From NCBI GenBank assembly GCA_016213775.1, contig JACQZR010000122.1, positions 1 through 48,845 of the forward strand: 48,845 bases of DNA. Reading direction: 5' to 3'. Source of the DNA: Acidobacteriota bacterium. Its GTDB lineage: Bacteria; Acidobacteriota; Terriglobia; Bryobacterales; Bryobacteraceae. The notes under the pieces are model-generated. The model saw only the letters and a list, made by a program, of their open reading frames with translations. It made no database searches and was not told where the DNA came from. Made by a program: the position numbers and the translations under genes. Shown here piece after piece: positions 42,492 through 48,845 of the stretch; the first letter of the stretch is position 1, and each line of letters begins with the position of its first letter.

Positions 42492-45125
42492 ATGATCTCC
42501 ACTTTCAACCGGCTCACCAAACTGCCGCAACCTTGGAAGCGGTGGTCGGTCCGGGTTGATCTTCGAGAGCACGAGGACAAGATCCTTCTCCTTCTGTCGC
42601 TGGTCATCAGCGCAATCGTGGGACTGGTCGTTGTGGCCTTCGTGGTCCTGACCGAGCGGCTGGGTGTTGTGCTGCTGACCGCGGGAGCTGTACAGCGTGT
42701 CCTCAGTCCGTTGATTGGCTCTCTGGTAGGTGGCTGGTTGCTGTTCAGGTTCTTTCCCGACGCCCGCGGAAGCGGGATTCCGCAGACCCGCGTGGCTCTT
42801 GTTCTGCAAAAGGGTGTCATCGGCCTGCGCACGGTCATTGGGAAGTTCATCTGCTCCTCCGTCTCGCTGGGCAGCGGTGTTGCGTTAGGTCGCGAGGGTC
42901 CGTCGGTCCACATCGGCGCGGGAATTGCGTCGGTGGCAGGCCGCCGCTTGGGCCTCAGTGTTGACAATGTAAAGTCGTTGATTCCTGTCGGCACGGCGGC
43001 CGCCGTAGCCGCCGCTTTCAACACACCGTTGGCGGCTGTCCTGTTCACCCTCGAGGAGATTCTGGCCGATCTCCATGCGCGCGTAGTCGGCTCAGTGGTG
43101 ATCGGCGCCGCCACGTCCTGGATCATCCTCAGACTGATTCTCGGCGACGAGCCTCTTTTCCACGTGCCGGCCTATCAGTTGGTGCACCCGCTTGAATTCC
43201 TGATCTACGCCCTGCTCGGACTTCTCGGTGGCGTCGTGTCGACAGGATTCGTGAAACTGCTGCTTTGGCAACGGGCCGCATTTCTCAGAGTGCCACGGCG
43301 CTGGCAGCCGTTCACTCCGGCCGTAGGCGGCCTTGCTGTTGGTTTGCTGGCTCTCGCGGCGCCCGGGGTACTGGGAGTCGGATACAACCTGGTGAGTGAC
43401 GCCCTCAACGGTCAGATGGCACTGAAGATGATGTTGCTGCTGTTGGCGCTGAAACTGGTAGCCACGGCGACATGCTACGGCTCAGGTAACGCGGGCGGCA
43501 TCTTCGGGCCCAGCCTGTTCATAGGCGCGATGCTCGGAGGCGCACTCGGGCAGGTCGTTCACTGGGCATTGCCGGACCATACGGGTAACGCTGGTGCATA
43601 CGCTTTGGTGGGCATGGGAGCGGCCTTCGCTGGAATCGTTCGGACTCCCATGACCAGCGTCATCATGATTTTTGAGGTCACCCGTGACTACACCATTATC
43701 GTGCCGCTGATGATCGCGAATCTGTGCAGCTATTTCCTCGCCCAGAAGCTGCAGAAGCTTCCGATCTACGAGGCCCTTTCTCATCAGGATGGCATTGCGA
43801 TGCCTTCGGCTGCTCACCGCCCGGAACCGTTGACGGCGGAGCAGGCCATGCGATCGATTGAGCCGGCCAGCGCCGAGGTCGCCAGTCGAACAGACTATTC
43901 GTTTGTGCATCCGGACGATCAATTGGACGTGGCATTGCAGCGAATGGGGAGAGCCGGCATTTGCGAGATTCCGGTAGTGAGCCGGGCCGGTGGGCGGCAG
44001 ATTGGAGTACTCAGCACCGAAGACGTGTTGAAGGCTTACCAGGCTCTCTCCGGCGCCGGCAAGCAGGAGGAAGTCACCGCCGCGCGAGGGCAGAATTGGC
44101 TACCCACGCTGGCCGCCATTACGGTCGCGGCGGTGCTCATCGTCTCCGGACTGGTCTTTTGGCAGCGTTCTCGCCGTTCCGATCTGGGAATTGAAGCTTA
44201 CCAGGATGGCGAGAAGCTGCTGGCTCAAGGCAGAGTGGATGAGGCCGTGCTGATCCTCCGAAACGGTTTGGCCCATACTCCACAGAACACGAAACTACGC
44301 GCCGCGCTGGGGCTGGCCCTCGTCCAGTCGGGCCACTTCAACGAGGCCTTAGCCTACCTTTCCGCGGCCGCGCGCGCCGATCCTTCGAACGGCGCTGTTT
44401 GGATGGGGCTGGCCAAGATCGCTCTCGCCGGCGGAGACAAGGAACAGGCCCTTCAGCTTCTCCGCCAAGCGCTCTCTAAAGAGTGGCCCGCCCAAGAAGA
44501 GTCGCTGCGTCGTAACGCCCAGTTCGACTACGCGACTCTTCTGTCCGATTCGGGCCGACGAAGCGAGTCGATCTCGCTCTTGCTGACGATGATCGAGCAA
44601 CGCGGAGATGATCCTGTTTTCGGGAAGAGAGCAGCGGATACGGTAAAAGACATCGGCTCCCCGGAGCAGGCGGATGAAGCTTACTCTATGCTGGCCAGCC
44701 GCTTTCCCGCTGACGCCAGTGTTTGGTTGAGGCTTGGCGACGTGAGATTCGCTGCAGATAAAGACCGGCTCGCACTGGATGCTTACCGGCGTGCCGCAAA
44801 AGTCGATCCGGAGAACGCGGATGCACGGCGTGAAGTGAGTCGCGTCGAACAGGTGCTGGCACTCGATCCGACGCGGAGGGGCCTTTCCGTTAGGGAACGG
44901 GCCCGGCGTTGGGATGAGATCCTTGAGCGTGTCGTCGCCACCGCAGTCACCTGTGGCCAGTCTAAAGAGATCGAAAGAGCAAAGCCGCTACTCAAGAAGA
45001 AGGCGTTCAGCCTCGAAGCGTCGGACAGGAAGATGGCGGCAGCCCTCGATATTTGGCAAAGCACGGACGCGTCCTGCAAAACAGACGCGATTCTCACCCA
45101 CATCCTGTCTAAGGTCAGGGAATAA
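42492..45125 (+). CDS. ClC chloride channel/antiporter fused to CBS, membrane helix and TPR domains
   Basis: The ATG at 42492 is used; in-frame upstream codons to 42342 have no good start. The protein has 877 residues. The ClC core (1-430) has the selectivity motifs G-S-G-I-P-Q-T (93-99), G-R-E-G-P (133-137, with gating glutamate E135) and G-N-A-G-G-I-F-G-P-S near 335. A CBS-like part lies at about 449-519. An extra helix L-A-A-I-T-V-A-A-V-L-I-V-S-G-L-V-F follows at 537-556, then TPR-like helix pairs from about 565 to 780 and a C-terminal part with four cysteines or fewer. The helix would put the TPR part on one side of the membrane, probably periplasmic. Confidence 0.9.
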   Translation: MISTFNRLTKLPQPWKRWSVRVDLREHEDKILLLLSLVISAIVGLVVVAFVVLTERLGVVLLTAGAVQRVLSPLIGSLVGGWLLFRFFPDARGSGIPQTRVALVLQKGVIGLRTVIGKFICSSVSLGSGVALGREGPSVHIGAGIASVAGRRLGLSVDNVKSLIPVGTAAAVAAAFNTPLAAVLFTLEEILADLHARVVGSVVIGAATSWIILRLILGDEPLFHVPAYQLVHPLEFLIYALLGLLGGVVSTGFVKLLLWQRAAFLRVPRRWQPFTPAVGGLAVGLLALAAPGVLGVGYNLVSDALNGQMALKMMLLLLALKLVATATCYGSGNAGGIFGPSLFIGAMLGGALGQVVHWALPDHTGNAGAYALVGMGAAFAGIVRTPMTSVIMIFEVTRDYTIIVPLMIANLCSYFLAQKLQKLPIYEALSHQDGIAMPSAAHRPEPLTAEQAMRSIEPASAEVASRTDYSFVHPDDQLDVALQRMGRAGICEIPVVSRAGGRQIGVLSTEDVLKAYQALSGAGKQEEVTAARGQNWLPTLAAITVAAVLIVSGLVFWQRSRRSDLGIEAYQDGEKLLAQGRVDEAVLILRNGLAHTPQNTKLRAALGLALVQSGHFNEALAYLSAAARADPSNGAVWMGLAKIALAGGDKEQALQLLRQALSKEWPAQEESLRRNAQFDYATLLSDSGRRSESISLLLTMIEQRGDDPVFGKRAADTVKDIGSPEQADEAYSMLASRFPADASVWLRLGDVRFAADKDRLALDAYRRAAKVDPENADARREVSRVEQVLALDPTRRGLSVRERARRWDEILERVVATAVTCGQSKEIERAKPLLKKKAFSLEASDRKMAAALDIWQSTDASCKTDAILTHILSKVRE

Positions 45126-45184
45126 CGCAATCTCTTCTCACAGGTCGATTCACCAGCCCCACCTCGTGCTATGCGGGGAACCCG

Positions 45185-46009
45185 TTATCGTGGACGCTTC
45201 CAAGGATCGCCAGGCAACCGGGCGATGAATTGCTCCATCACGGCTGCTGCCGCGCTCTCGGCATCGAATTGCTCGGCGGCTTGTGTTCCGAGCAGAGGTT
45301 CTACGTCCGCAAGGAACACGGGATCGGCCACTTTGCTGAGGAGGTTCGCTTCGTATTCAGCACGGGAGATCCGCGCGCCCGTCCGGTTCATGTACTGTAG
45401 GAAGCCCTCGACAGTCCTTTTCATGTCTAAGTTTGGCGCCCTTGTAAGTGCGGTGGCCAAATCGTAAAGATCACGGCCCTCCTTCCGCTGGTAAAGAGCG
45501 CGTAGCTTCGTTCCAAGGAGTTCTTCCAAGGTGTAAGTTACATGCTCAGCGCCACCGGAGAACCAAGGGCTGTTGACCTCAAACCTCTGCTGGACGAATC
45601 CACAGACCGAGAAGTGCTCGCGCGTGTTGATTTCGACTTTGAGGCGGAGCGGTGTTACAGGAGGGACCTCTGAGTCGAATCGGTAGATGAACTTCACCCC
45701 ACCTTGGGCCTGCTTTCGGCGTGGTTCTCCGAGCCACGGGTCCAGCCTGGCGTGCAATGCCGTCATGACCGGACCGACTGCGCCAGCGTCCGTATGTACG
45801 AGATCGATGTCCTCGGAGTATCGTGGCGGAGGCAGAAGGTAGAGCTTGTATAGGGCGGTGCCACCGCGAAACGCGAGCTGGGAACCGAGCAACGGGTCGG
45901 AGAAGATCTCGACCAGCCCGCGCGAGAGCACCAAGTCCTGCTCCACTTGAGCATCGGTCGACCAAGGTGCGTGCGCCCGCCACCCTGTGATGTGAGCACG
46001 CGAGATCAC
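45185..46009 (-). CDS. Second AbiEii-like nucleotidyltransferase
   Basis: The start is a GTG at 46009, overlapping the stop of the small upstream gene (GTGA). The 274-residue protein has the AbiEii-type fold signature: L-A-F-R-G-G-T-A-L-Y-K near 44-54, R-Y-S-E-D-I-D-L-V with the metal-binding D-I-D pair near 63-71, and E-L-L-G-T-K-L-R-A-L-Y followed by G-R-D-L-Y-D-L near 166-186. Such enzymes transfer nucleotides and act as toxins in type IV toxin-antitoxin systems. It is distinct from the neighbour at 46824. Its usual partner position upstream is filled by a gene broken by a mobile element. Confidence 0.85.
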   Translation of the reverse strand: MISRAHITGWRAHAPWSTDAQVEQDLVLSRGLVEIFSDPLLGSQLAFRGGTALYKLYLLPPPRYSEDIDLVHTDAGAVGPVMTALHARLDPWLGEPRRKQAQGGVKFIYRFDSEVPPVTPLRLKVEINTREHFSVCGFVQQRFEVNSPWFSGGAEHVTYTLEELLGTKLRALYQRKEGRDLYDLATALTRAPNLDMKRTVEGFLQYMNRTGARISRAEYEANLLSKVADPVFLADVEPLLGTQAAEQFDAESAAAAVMEQFIARLPGDPWKRPR

Positions 46010-46053
46010 CCGGCGACCTCGATTTCCTCATTCACCAAGGCCCTCCATCTCTG

Positions 46054-46060
46054 GTCCTTT
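46054..46060 (+). repeat. Left copy of 7-bp target site duplication (GTCCTTT)
   Basis: GTCCTTT stands directly before the TG of the element and is repeated exactly after its CA end at 46673-46679. Confidence 0.85.
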
Positions 46061-46096
46061 TGACGGTGGCAGCGGGAAAAGGGGCCAAAATGGCAG
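46061..46096 (+). repeat. Left terminal inverted repeat
   Basis: The 36 bases match the reverse complement of 46637-46672 at 30 positions, including an exact 18-base run, AAGGGGCCAAAATGGCAG (46079-46096). A further GAGGGGCCA unit follows at about 46102-46110 on both sides. Confidence 0.85.
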
Positions 46097-46192
46097 GGAG
46101 AGAGGGGCCAGCTGCGCGGTTACGGTATGGACACTCTCAGGACGTAAAGGAGCGCGGCGCTGGTGGCCGCTGCCTTTGCATCACTCTGTCGA

Positions 46193-46227
46193 GTTGCCGT
46201 ACGGCAACTTCGTTGCCCTGCGGCAAC
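46193..46227. repeat. Two tandem hairpins inside the element
   Basis: GTTGCCGTACGGCAAC at 46193-46208 is a perfect palindrome. It is followed after three bases by GTTGCC, CTG, CGGCAAC at 46212-46227, a second hairpin sharing most of the stem. They could be REP-like sequences or a paired transcription-stop structure. Confidence 0.6.
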
Positions 46228-46636
46228 GGCACCAGCGAGTGGCGCTCTCCTGGGAACCGTCTTTCGCAGTTTCAATCACCAGATCATGATTTCCGATGCG
46301 CCCGCCCGTGTCAAGAAAAATCTTCACGAAATACAAGGGGGCAGGGCTGGTTTCTTTTCGTAGCCAGTTCTCAGTGTTTCCGCCCTCGATCTTGGCCCCG
46401 GGCCGACCAACGGAGGCGGCATTCGGTTCCAAGCGAGGCGGGTTTTACCCCACATCGGACCGATAGATCTCGTCATGCCTCAGAAAACTCATAACGAGAA
46501 CCCCCGCTTTCCACGACTGTTCGAGGCGCCAGGGGCAACTGCTTGGTGGACGCGGTCGGTCCGGCCCGAACCCGGCGGGCCAGCCCGCGGGCGCACCCAC
46601 TGCCATCAACCGATGGCACCGTGGCCCCTCCTGGCG

Positions 46637-46672
46637 CTGCCATTTTGGCCCCTTCGCTCACTGCCACCAACA
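46637..46672 (-). repeat. Right terminal inverted repeat
   Basis: It is the partner of 46061-46096, ending in CA. It contains the exact run CTGCCATTTTGGCCCCTT at 46637-46654; an inner TGGCCCCTC unit lies just before it at 46622-46630. Confidence 0.85.
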
Positions 46673-46679
46673 GTCCTTT
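46673..46679 (+). repeat. Right copy of 7-bp target site duplication (GTCCTTT)
   Basis: It is identical to 46054-46060 and directly follows the CA end of the element. Confidence 0.85.
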
Positions 46680-46823
46680 GGAGCGCCGACGGCCTGGCGA
46701 TCCGCCCGTAGCGCCACGACGCGGGCCCGTTCCACTTCGATCCAGGTTGCGAGAGGTCCCGTCTCTTCTGCGCGCGGACGGCGCGTGTTATGAATTTTAT
46801 GATCGTGCTATGCGAGGCCGCGC

Positions 46824-47654
46824 TCATGGCAGGTTCGCCTGCCGCAGGACGCGACGGAGTTCTCGGAAAACCTGATCGAATGGCGGCAGCACGGCCATCT
46901 GATTCGAGAGTCGCCCGGACCAGAGCGCCTTCAGCCGCGCTTCCTTCTTGATGATGGCCTCCTGGATTCCAGCCACTTCTTGCTGCCGGAAGGCGAGCTT
47001 CGCAGTCATCGCGGGCACCAGTTCTGAAAGGTTGATGCCCTCGCAGGAGACAAGATGCCAGAGATCGTAGAGGTCGCGCGGTTCGTTTCGAGCGCGATCG
47101 GCGAGCGCGAGAACTTTCTCCGTCGCGGTCTCGGCAAGCGAGTACGCCTGGACGACTCGGCCATCCGGCAGATCCGAGAATTCCGCATAGGCCCGAAGTA
47201 CGGGGCGGCCCTCGAGCGCAAAAACAATCTTCTCGCGGATTGTGATATCGACCTTGACGCTGCCACCCGCGGGCAAGGGGCCGACGTACCGCAAGTAGAA
47301 CGTGTGACTGTTCGCGTGCAACTGGCGATCCTCGCGGTCGAACGTGAATTCGATTCCGCTGGCCTCACGAACGGCCTCGTAGACGGATTCCAATCTCTGG
47401 CGAATGTCTTCGAAGGGCATCGGCTCGATCAACGTGAAATCCATGTCTTCGGAAAACCGGTAGTCGGCAAAGTAGCAGCGTTTGAGTGCGGTTCCGCCCT
47501 TAAATGCCAGGCTCCGACGGAGCTCGCTCTCAGCCAGCTCAGCAAGGAACCAAGCCAGGCAGTAGTCGCGTTCGAGCACGCTTTCGGGAATGCGACGGAC
47601 GCCGGCCTTCGTGAGACGATTGGCAAGGAGAGAGATGTTGCGCTGCGGTATCAG
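46824..47654 (-). CDS. abiEii: AbiEii nucleotidyltransferase toxin (type IV TA)
   Basis: The frame extends upstream of a GTG at 47579 with family-like sequence (I-P-Q-R-N-I-S-L-L-A-N-R-L, then R-R-I-P-E-S-V-L-E-R-D-Y). I therefore place the start at a CTG at 47654, 7 bases after a GGAGG site and 1 base after the AbiEi stop. The 276-residue protein has F-K-G-G-T-A-L-K, R-F-S-E-D-M-D-F with the D-M-D metal pair, and T-E-K-V-L-A-L followed by R-D-L-Y-D-L. AbiEii enzymes modify nucleotide targets (proposed GTP binding; tRNA for relatives such as MenT) and stop growth on phage infection. The stop overlaps the ATG of a short downstream frame (ATGA). Confidence 0.9.
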   Translation of the reverse strand: MIPQRNISLLANRLTKAGVRRIPESVLERDYCLAWFLAELAESELRRSLAFKGGTALKRCYFADYRFSEDMDFTLIEPMPFEDIRQRLESVYEAVREASGIEFTFDREDRQLHANSHTFYLRYVGPLPAGGSVKVDITIREKIVFALEGRPVLRAYAEFSDLPDGRVVQAYSLAETATEKVLALADRARNEPRDLYDLWHLVSCEGINLSELVPAMTAKLAFRQQEVAGIQEAIIKKEARLKALWSGRLSNQMAVLPPFDQVFRELRRVLRQANLP

Positions 47655-47655
47655 T

Positions 47656-48507
47656 TCAAGTCCTCCGGATAGCCTCGAATTCGTCAGGCGCCACGTTCAC
47701 CCGGAGGCGCCACCCGGAAACGTACGCGCCTTCGGCCGGCAGCATCGGATCGAGCATCGCGTATGTCGCGCTGAGGGAACGACGAAGGCGATCCAGTTCC
47801 TCGGGTGGGGCGATCTGGTAGAAGTCGAGTAAGTAGCCGAGCCTCCGGACAACGGCACCTACCCCCAGGCGGAGGGCGTAGTCAATCAACTGGCCCGCTT
47901 TCACGTCATCCCGTCGCATCCAGAGGCCCTTCGCGACCTCGGTGATCCCGCCGCAGTACGTCGGCAGGTGCAGCCCATCGATTACGGTTCGTTCAATGTC
48001 ACTGATCTTGACCGACTCCTGTTTCGAGACCCAGTGAGTCGTCACGCCAAAAGCATCTTCACGGCGAACAAGAACAAACCGGAACTCGGTGCCGTGAATG
48101 GTTCGGTTCCGAAGACGCTTTGTCGTGCTGGTGAAGACTACTAACTGGGGCTGCGTGACCATTCGGTGCAGCTCCATGGCGGAGGCGTGTGAAATGAAGT
48201 ACTCGGAGCCGGCCACCAGTTGCCGGGCGACAATGTAAGGATTGCCGGCGAACTCCGTTGCTCGGCCGAGTTCCGGCGGGACGAGTACAAAGAGACCGGG
48301 CTCCAACCTGGAGACAACACCCCGGGCAACAGCGTGCCGGATTAGGCTCCGTGCCGATGCCGGCGGCAAGCCCGTGATGCTCTCAACGTCGGCGTGCGAG
48401 AAGGTGGTCTGGTCGCTTTCGTAGAGCGTGGTCATCAACTGGGCGGTCCTAGACCCAACCGTCTTCGACGGCGCGGTGGATTCGGTGCTCAGAGTCTGTC
48501 GTCGCAT
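47656..48507 (-). CDS. abiEi: AbiEi-family antitoxin/transcriptional regulator
   Basis: The ATG at 48507 (MRRQTLSTESTAPSK) is used; the same frame runs on to the window edge but without family-like sequence. The 283-residue protein has an N-terminal winged helix (about 25-80, with A-S-A-R-S-L-I-R-H-A-V-A-R-G and L-E-P-G-L-F-V-L-V). A domain follows with Y-F-I-S-H-A-S-A-M-E-L-H, I-H-G-T-E-F-R-F and S-D-I-E-R-T-V-I-D-G, the standard AbiEi C-terminal pattern. AbiEi neutralises the toxin effect without binding it directly and represses its own promoter. An inverted repeat at 48543-48581 is the likely operator. Confidence 0.9.
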   Translation of the reverse strand: MRRQTLSTESTAPSKTVGSRTAQLMTTLYESDQTTFSHADVESITGLPPASARSLIRHAVARGVVSRLEPGLFVLVPPELGRATEFAGNPYIVARQLVAGSEYFISHASAMELHRMVTQPQLVVFTSTTKRLRNRTIHGTEFRFVLVRREDAFGVTTHWVSKQESVKISDIERTVIDGLHLPTYCGGITEVAKGLWMRRDDVKAGQLIDYALRLGVGAVVRRLGYLLDFYQIAPPEELDRLRRSLSATYAMLDPMLPAEGAYVSGWRLRVNVAPDEFEAIRRT

Positions 48508-48845
48508 CGGGTGGCCCGCTTCTCCCTCATGATAATGGTCTGTGTGCGTTTCGTGCAATGGCGTGGCACGAATTGCGCACAAACCATGACCTCGGAGGGT
48601 GGAGAAAGTTCGAGGAGGGGTGAGAGAGGGGAGCCACACCCAGTTTTCCTTGCTTCCACGAGCCTGCCGTTGTTGACTCAATCCCTTGCGGACCGGCTTT
48701 TTGTGCCGTGCGAACAACTCGTTTCTATGCGAGAAGTTGGCGAGCATGTGTCGGTTCTGAGTATTCTCCCGTTCGAATGGCGGTGGCCCGGAGAACGCAC
48801 CCAACCATGATGGTTCAGCCCCACTGCCGCCATTTCTCATCCGAA
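48508..48845. promoter_or_regulatory. Upstream region of the abiE operon
   Basis: These 338 bases hold no gene with support on either strand; the frame continuing AbiEi to 48840 lacks family pattern. The only notable feature is the inverted repeat listed separately. A GAGGGAG stretch about 20 bases before the AbiEi ATG is a distant ribosome-binding candidate. Confidence 0.5.
48543..48581. promoter_or_regulatory. Inverted repeat, candidate AbiEi operator
   Basis: TGTGCGTTTCGTGC (48543-48556) faces GCACGAATTGCGCACA (48566-48581) across 9 bases, with a small asymmetry in the middle of the arms. It lies 36-74 bases before the AbiEi start. AbiEi proteins studied elsewhere bind inverted repeats in their own promoter, so autoregulation here is a fair inference. 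Confidence 0.6.

Larger units (their letters stand above)
46061..46672. mobile_element. 612-bp non-autonomous element, IS21-like ends
   Basis: It begins with TG and ends with CA, is bounded by 36-base inverted repeats agreeing at 30 positions, and is flanked by an exact 7-base duplication. Each end also carries a second inner copy of the GGGGCCA unit. TG...CA ends with several short repeats near each end are typical of the IS21 family. No transposase or IstB-like ATPase can be read inside in any frame. It is therefore a deletion derivative or MITE that needs a transposase elsewhere. The IS21 assignment is an inference; the insertion itself is well supported. Confidence 0.85.
46006..46807 (-). 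pseudogene. Small gene interrupted by a 612-bp element (likely partner of the nucleotidyltransferase)
   Basis: The two parts are 46807-46673 and 46053-46006. Joined across one copy of the 7-base target duplication, they form one open frame that ends R-W-R-A-L-V-N-E-E-I-E-V-A-G. Before the junction it reads T-W-I-E-V-E-R-A-R-V-V-A-L-R-A-D-R-Q-A-V. The stop overlaps the GTG of the next gene (GTGA). The frame opens after a TAG at 46808-46810 and has no clear ATG; a GTG at V-E-R is one possible start. In the present state the ribosome meets C-W-W-Q and a stop inside the element. Position suggests an antitoxin or adaptor; no family was recognised. Confidence 0.7.

Noticed and set aside
46606-46827. 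Frame starting at the ATG coupled to the AbiEii stop, running into the element
   Set aside because: Although the ATG overlap is attractive, after removal of the element this frame does not join the frame that ends at the GTGA overlap; the neighbouring frame does. A start by frameshift from this ATG cannot be excluded.
1-48845. CRISPR arrays, tRNA and rRNA genes
   Set aside because: No regularly spaced repeats and no cloverleaf or rRNA-like sequence was noticed on either strand by eye.

Overview
The window is a high-GC bacterial chromosome segment. The best guess for the host is an Acidobacteriota of the Bryobacter/Solibacter type. That rests on the style of the gene set (TreT with a DUF5752 protein, a secreted protein with a KHxHxxGxxxG-type motif, a DUF1080-like lectin-fold protein) and is an inference, not proven by any marker gene. 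No rRNA, tRNA or CRISPR array was seen.

Region 1 (1-17832, + strand) is the tail module of a siphovirus-like prophage, cut by the left window edge. It runs from a G/GT-type tail assembly chaperone with a canonical -1 slippery heptamer, through the tape measure protein, a DUF2460-like tail protein, several small tail/adaptor proteins, a LamG-like protein, a GH73-type glucosaminidase and a large hub/tip protein, to a giant tip protein with a TIM-barrel-like end and a tail fibre with three HxHxxxD(I/V) repeats. Genes overlap by ATGA/TGATG junctions almost throughout. No integrase or att site is visible. The last phage gene stops 7 bases from the end of a convergent host gene.

Region 2 (17840-26166) is a two-component pair (NarL-type regulator and HisKA_3 kinase) and an osmolyte cluster. 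The cluster has a glucosyl-3-phosphoglycerate synthase-like enzyme, a second GT-A glycosyltransferase and a small MscS-like membrane protein in one operon, with a divergent HAD phosphatase of the mannosyl/glucosyl-3-phosphoglycerate type. Hsp20, a secreted lectin-fold protein and two truncated membrane genes that meet head to head at 25965/25966 follow.

Region 3 (26183-36313) holds a methyltransferase and a complete CusCBA-like copper/silver efflux operon with a secreted two-repeat protein. It also holds a NosL-like copper protein, a galactose-1-phosphate uridylyltransferase, and scars: a truncated TreT gene fused to a partial duplicate of the neighbouring gene, and a frameshifted DUF6544 remnant.

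Region 4 (36328-45125) is a stress/turgor block. A five-gene minus-strand operon (baeRF-family protein, MscS channel, DUF5752, TreT trehalose synthase, YihY) faces a ClC channel fused to a CBS domain, an extra membrane helix and a TPR domain.

Region 5 (45185-48845) is a defence locus: AbiEi antitoxin and AbiEii nucleotidyltransferase, then a small coupled gene, then a second AbiEii-like nucleotidyltransferase. The small gene has been cut by a 612-bp non-autonomous element with 36-bp terminal inverted repeats, TG...CA ends and a perfect 7-bp target duplication. Removing it and one target copy restores the reading frame exactly into a GTGA overlap with the second nucleotidyltransferase. This disrupted multi-gene AbiE-type locus and its IS21-like passenger are the most interesting features in the window.
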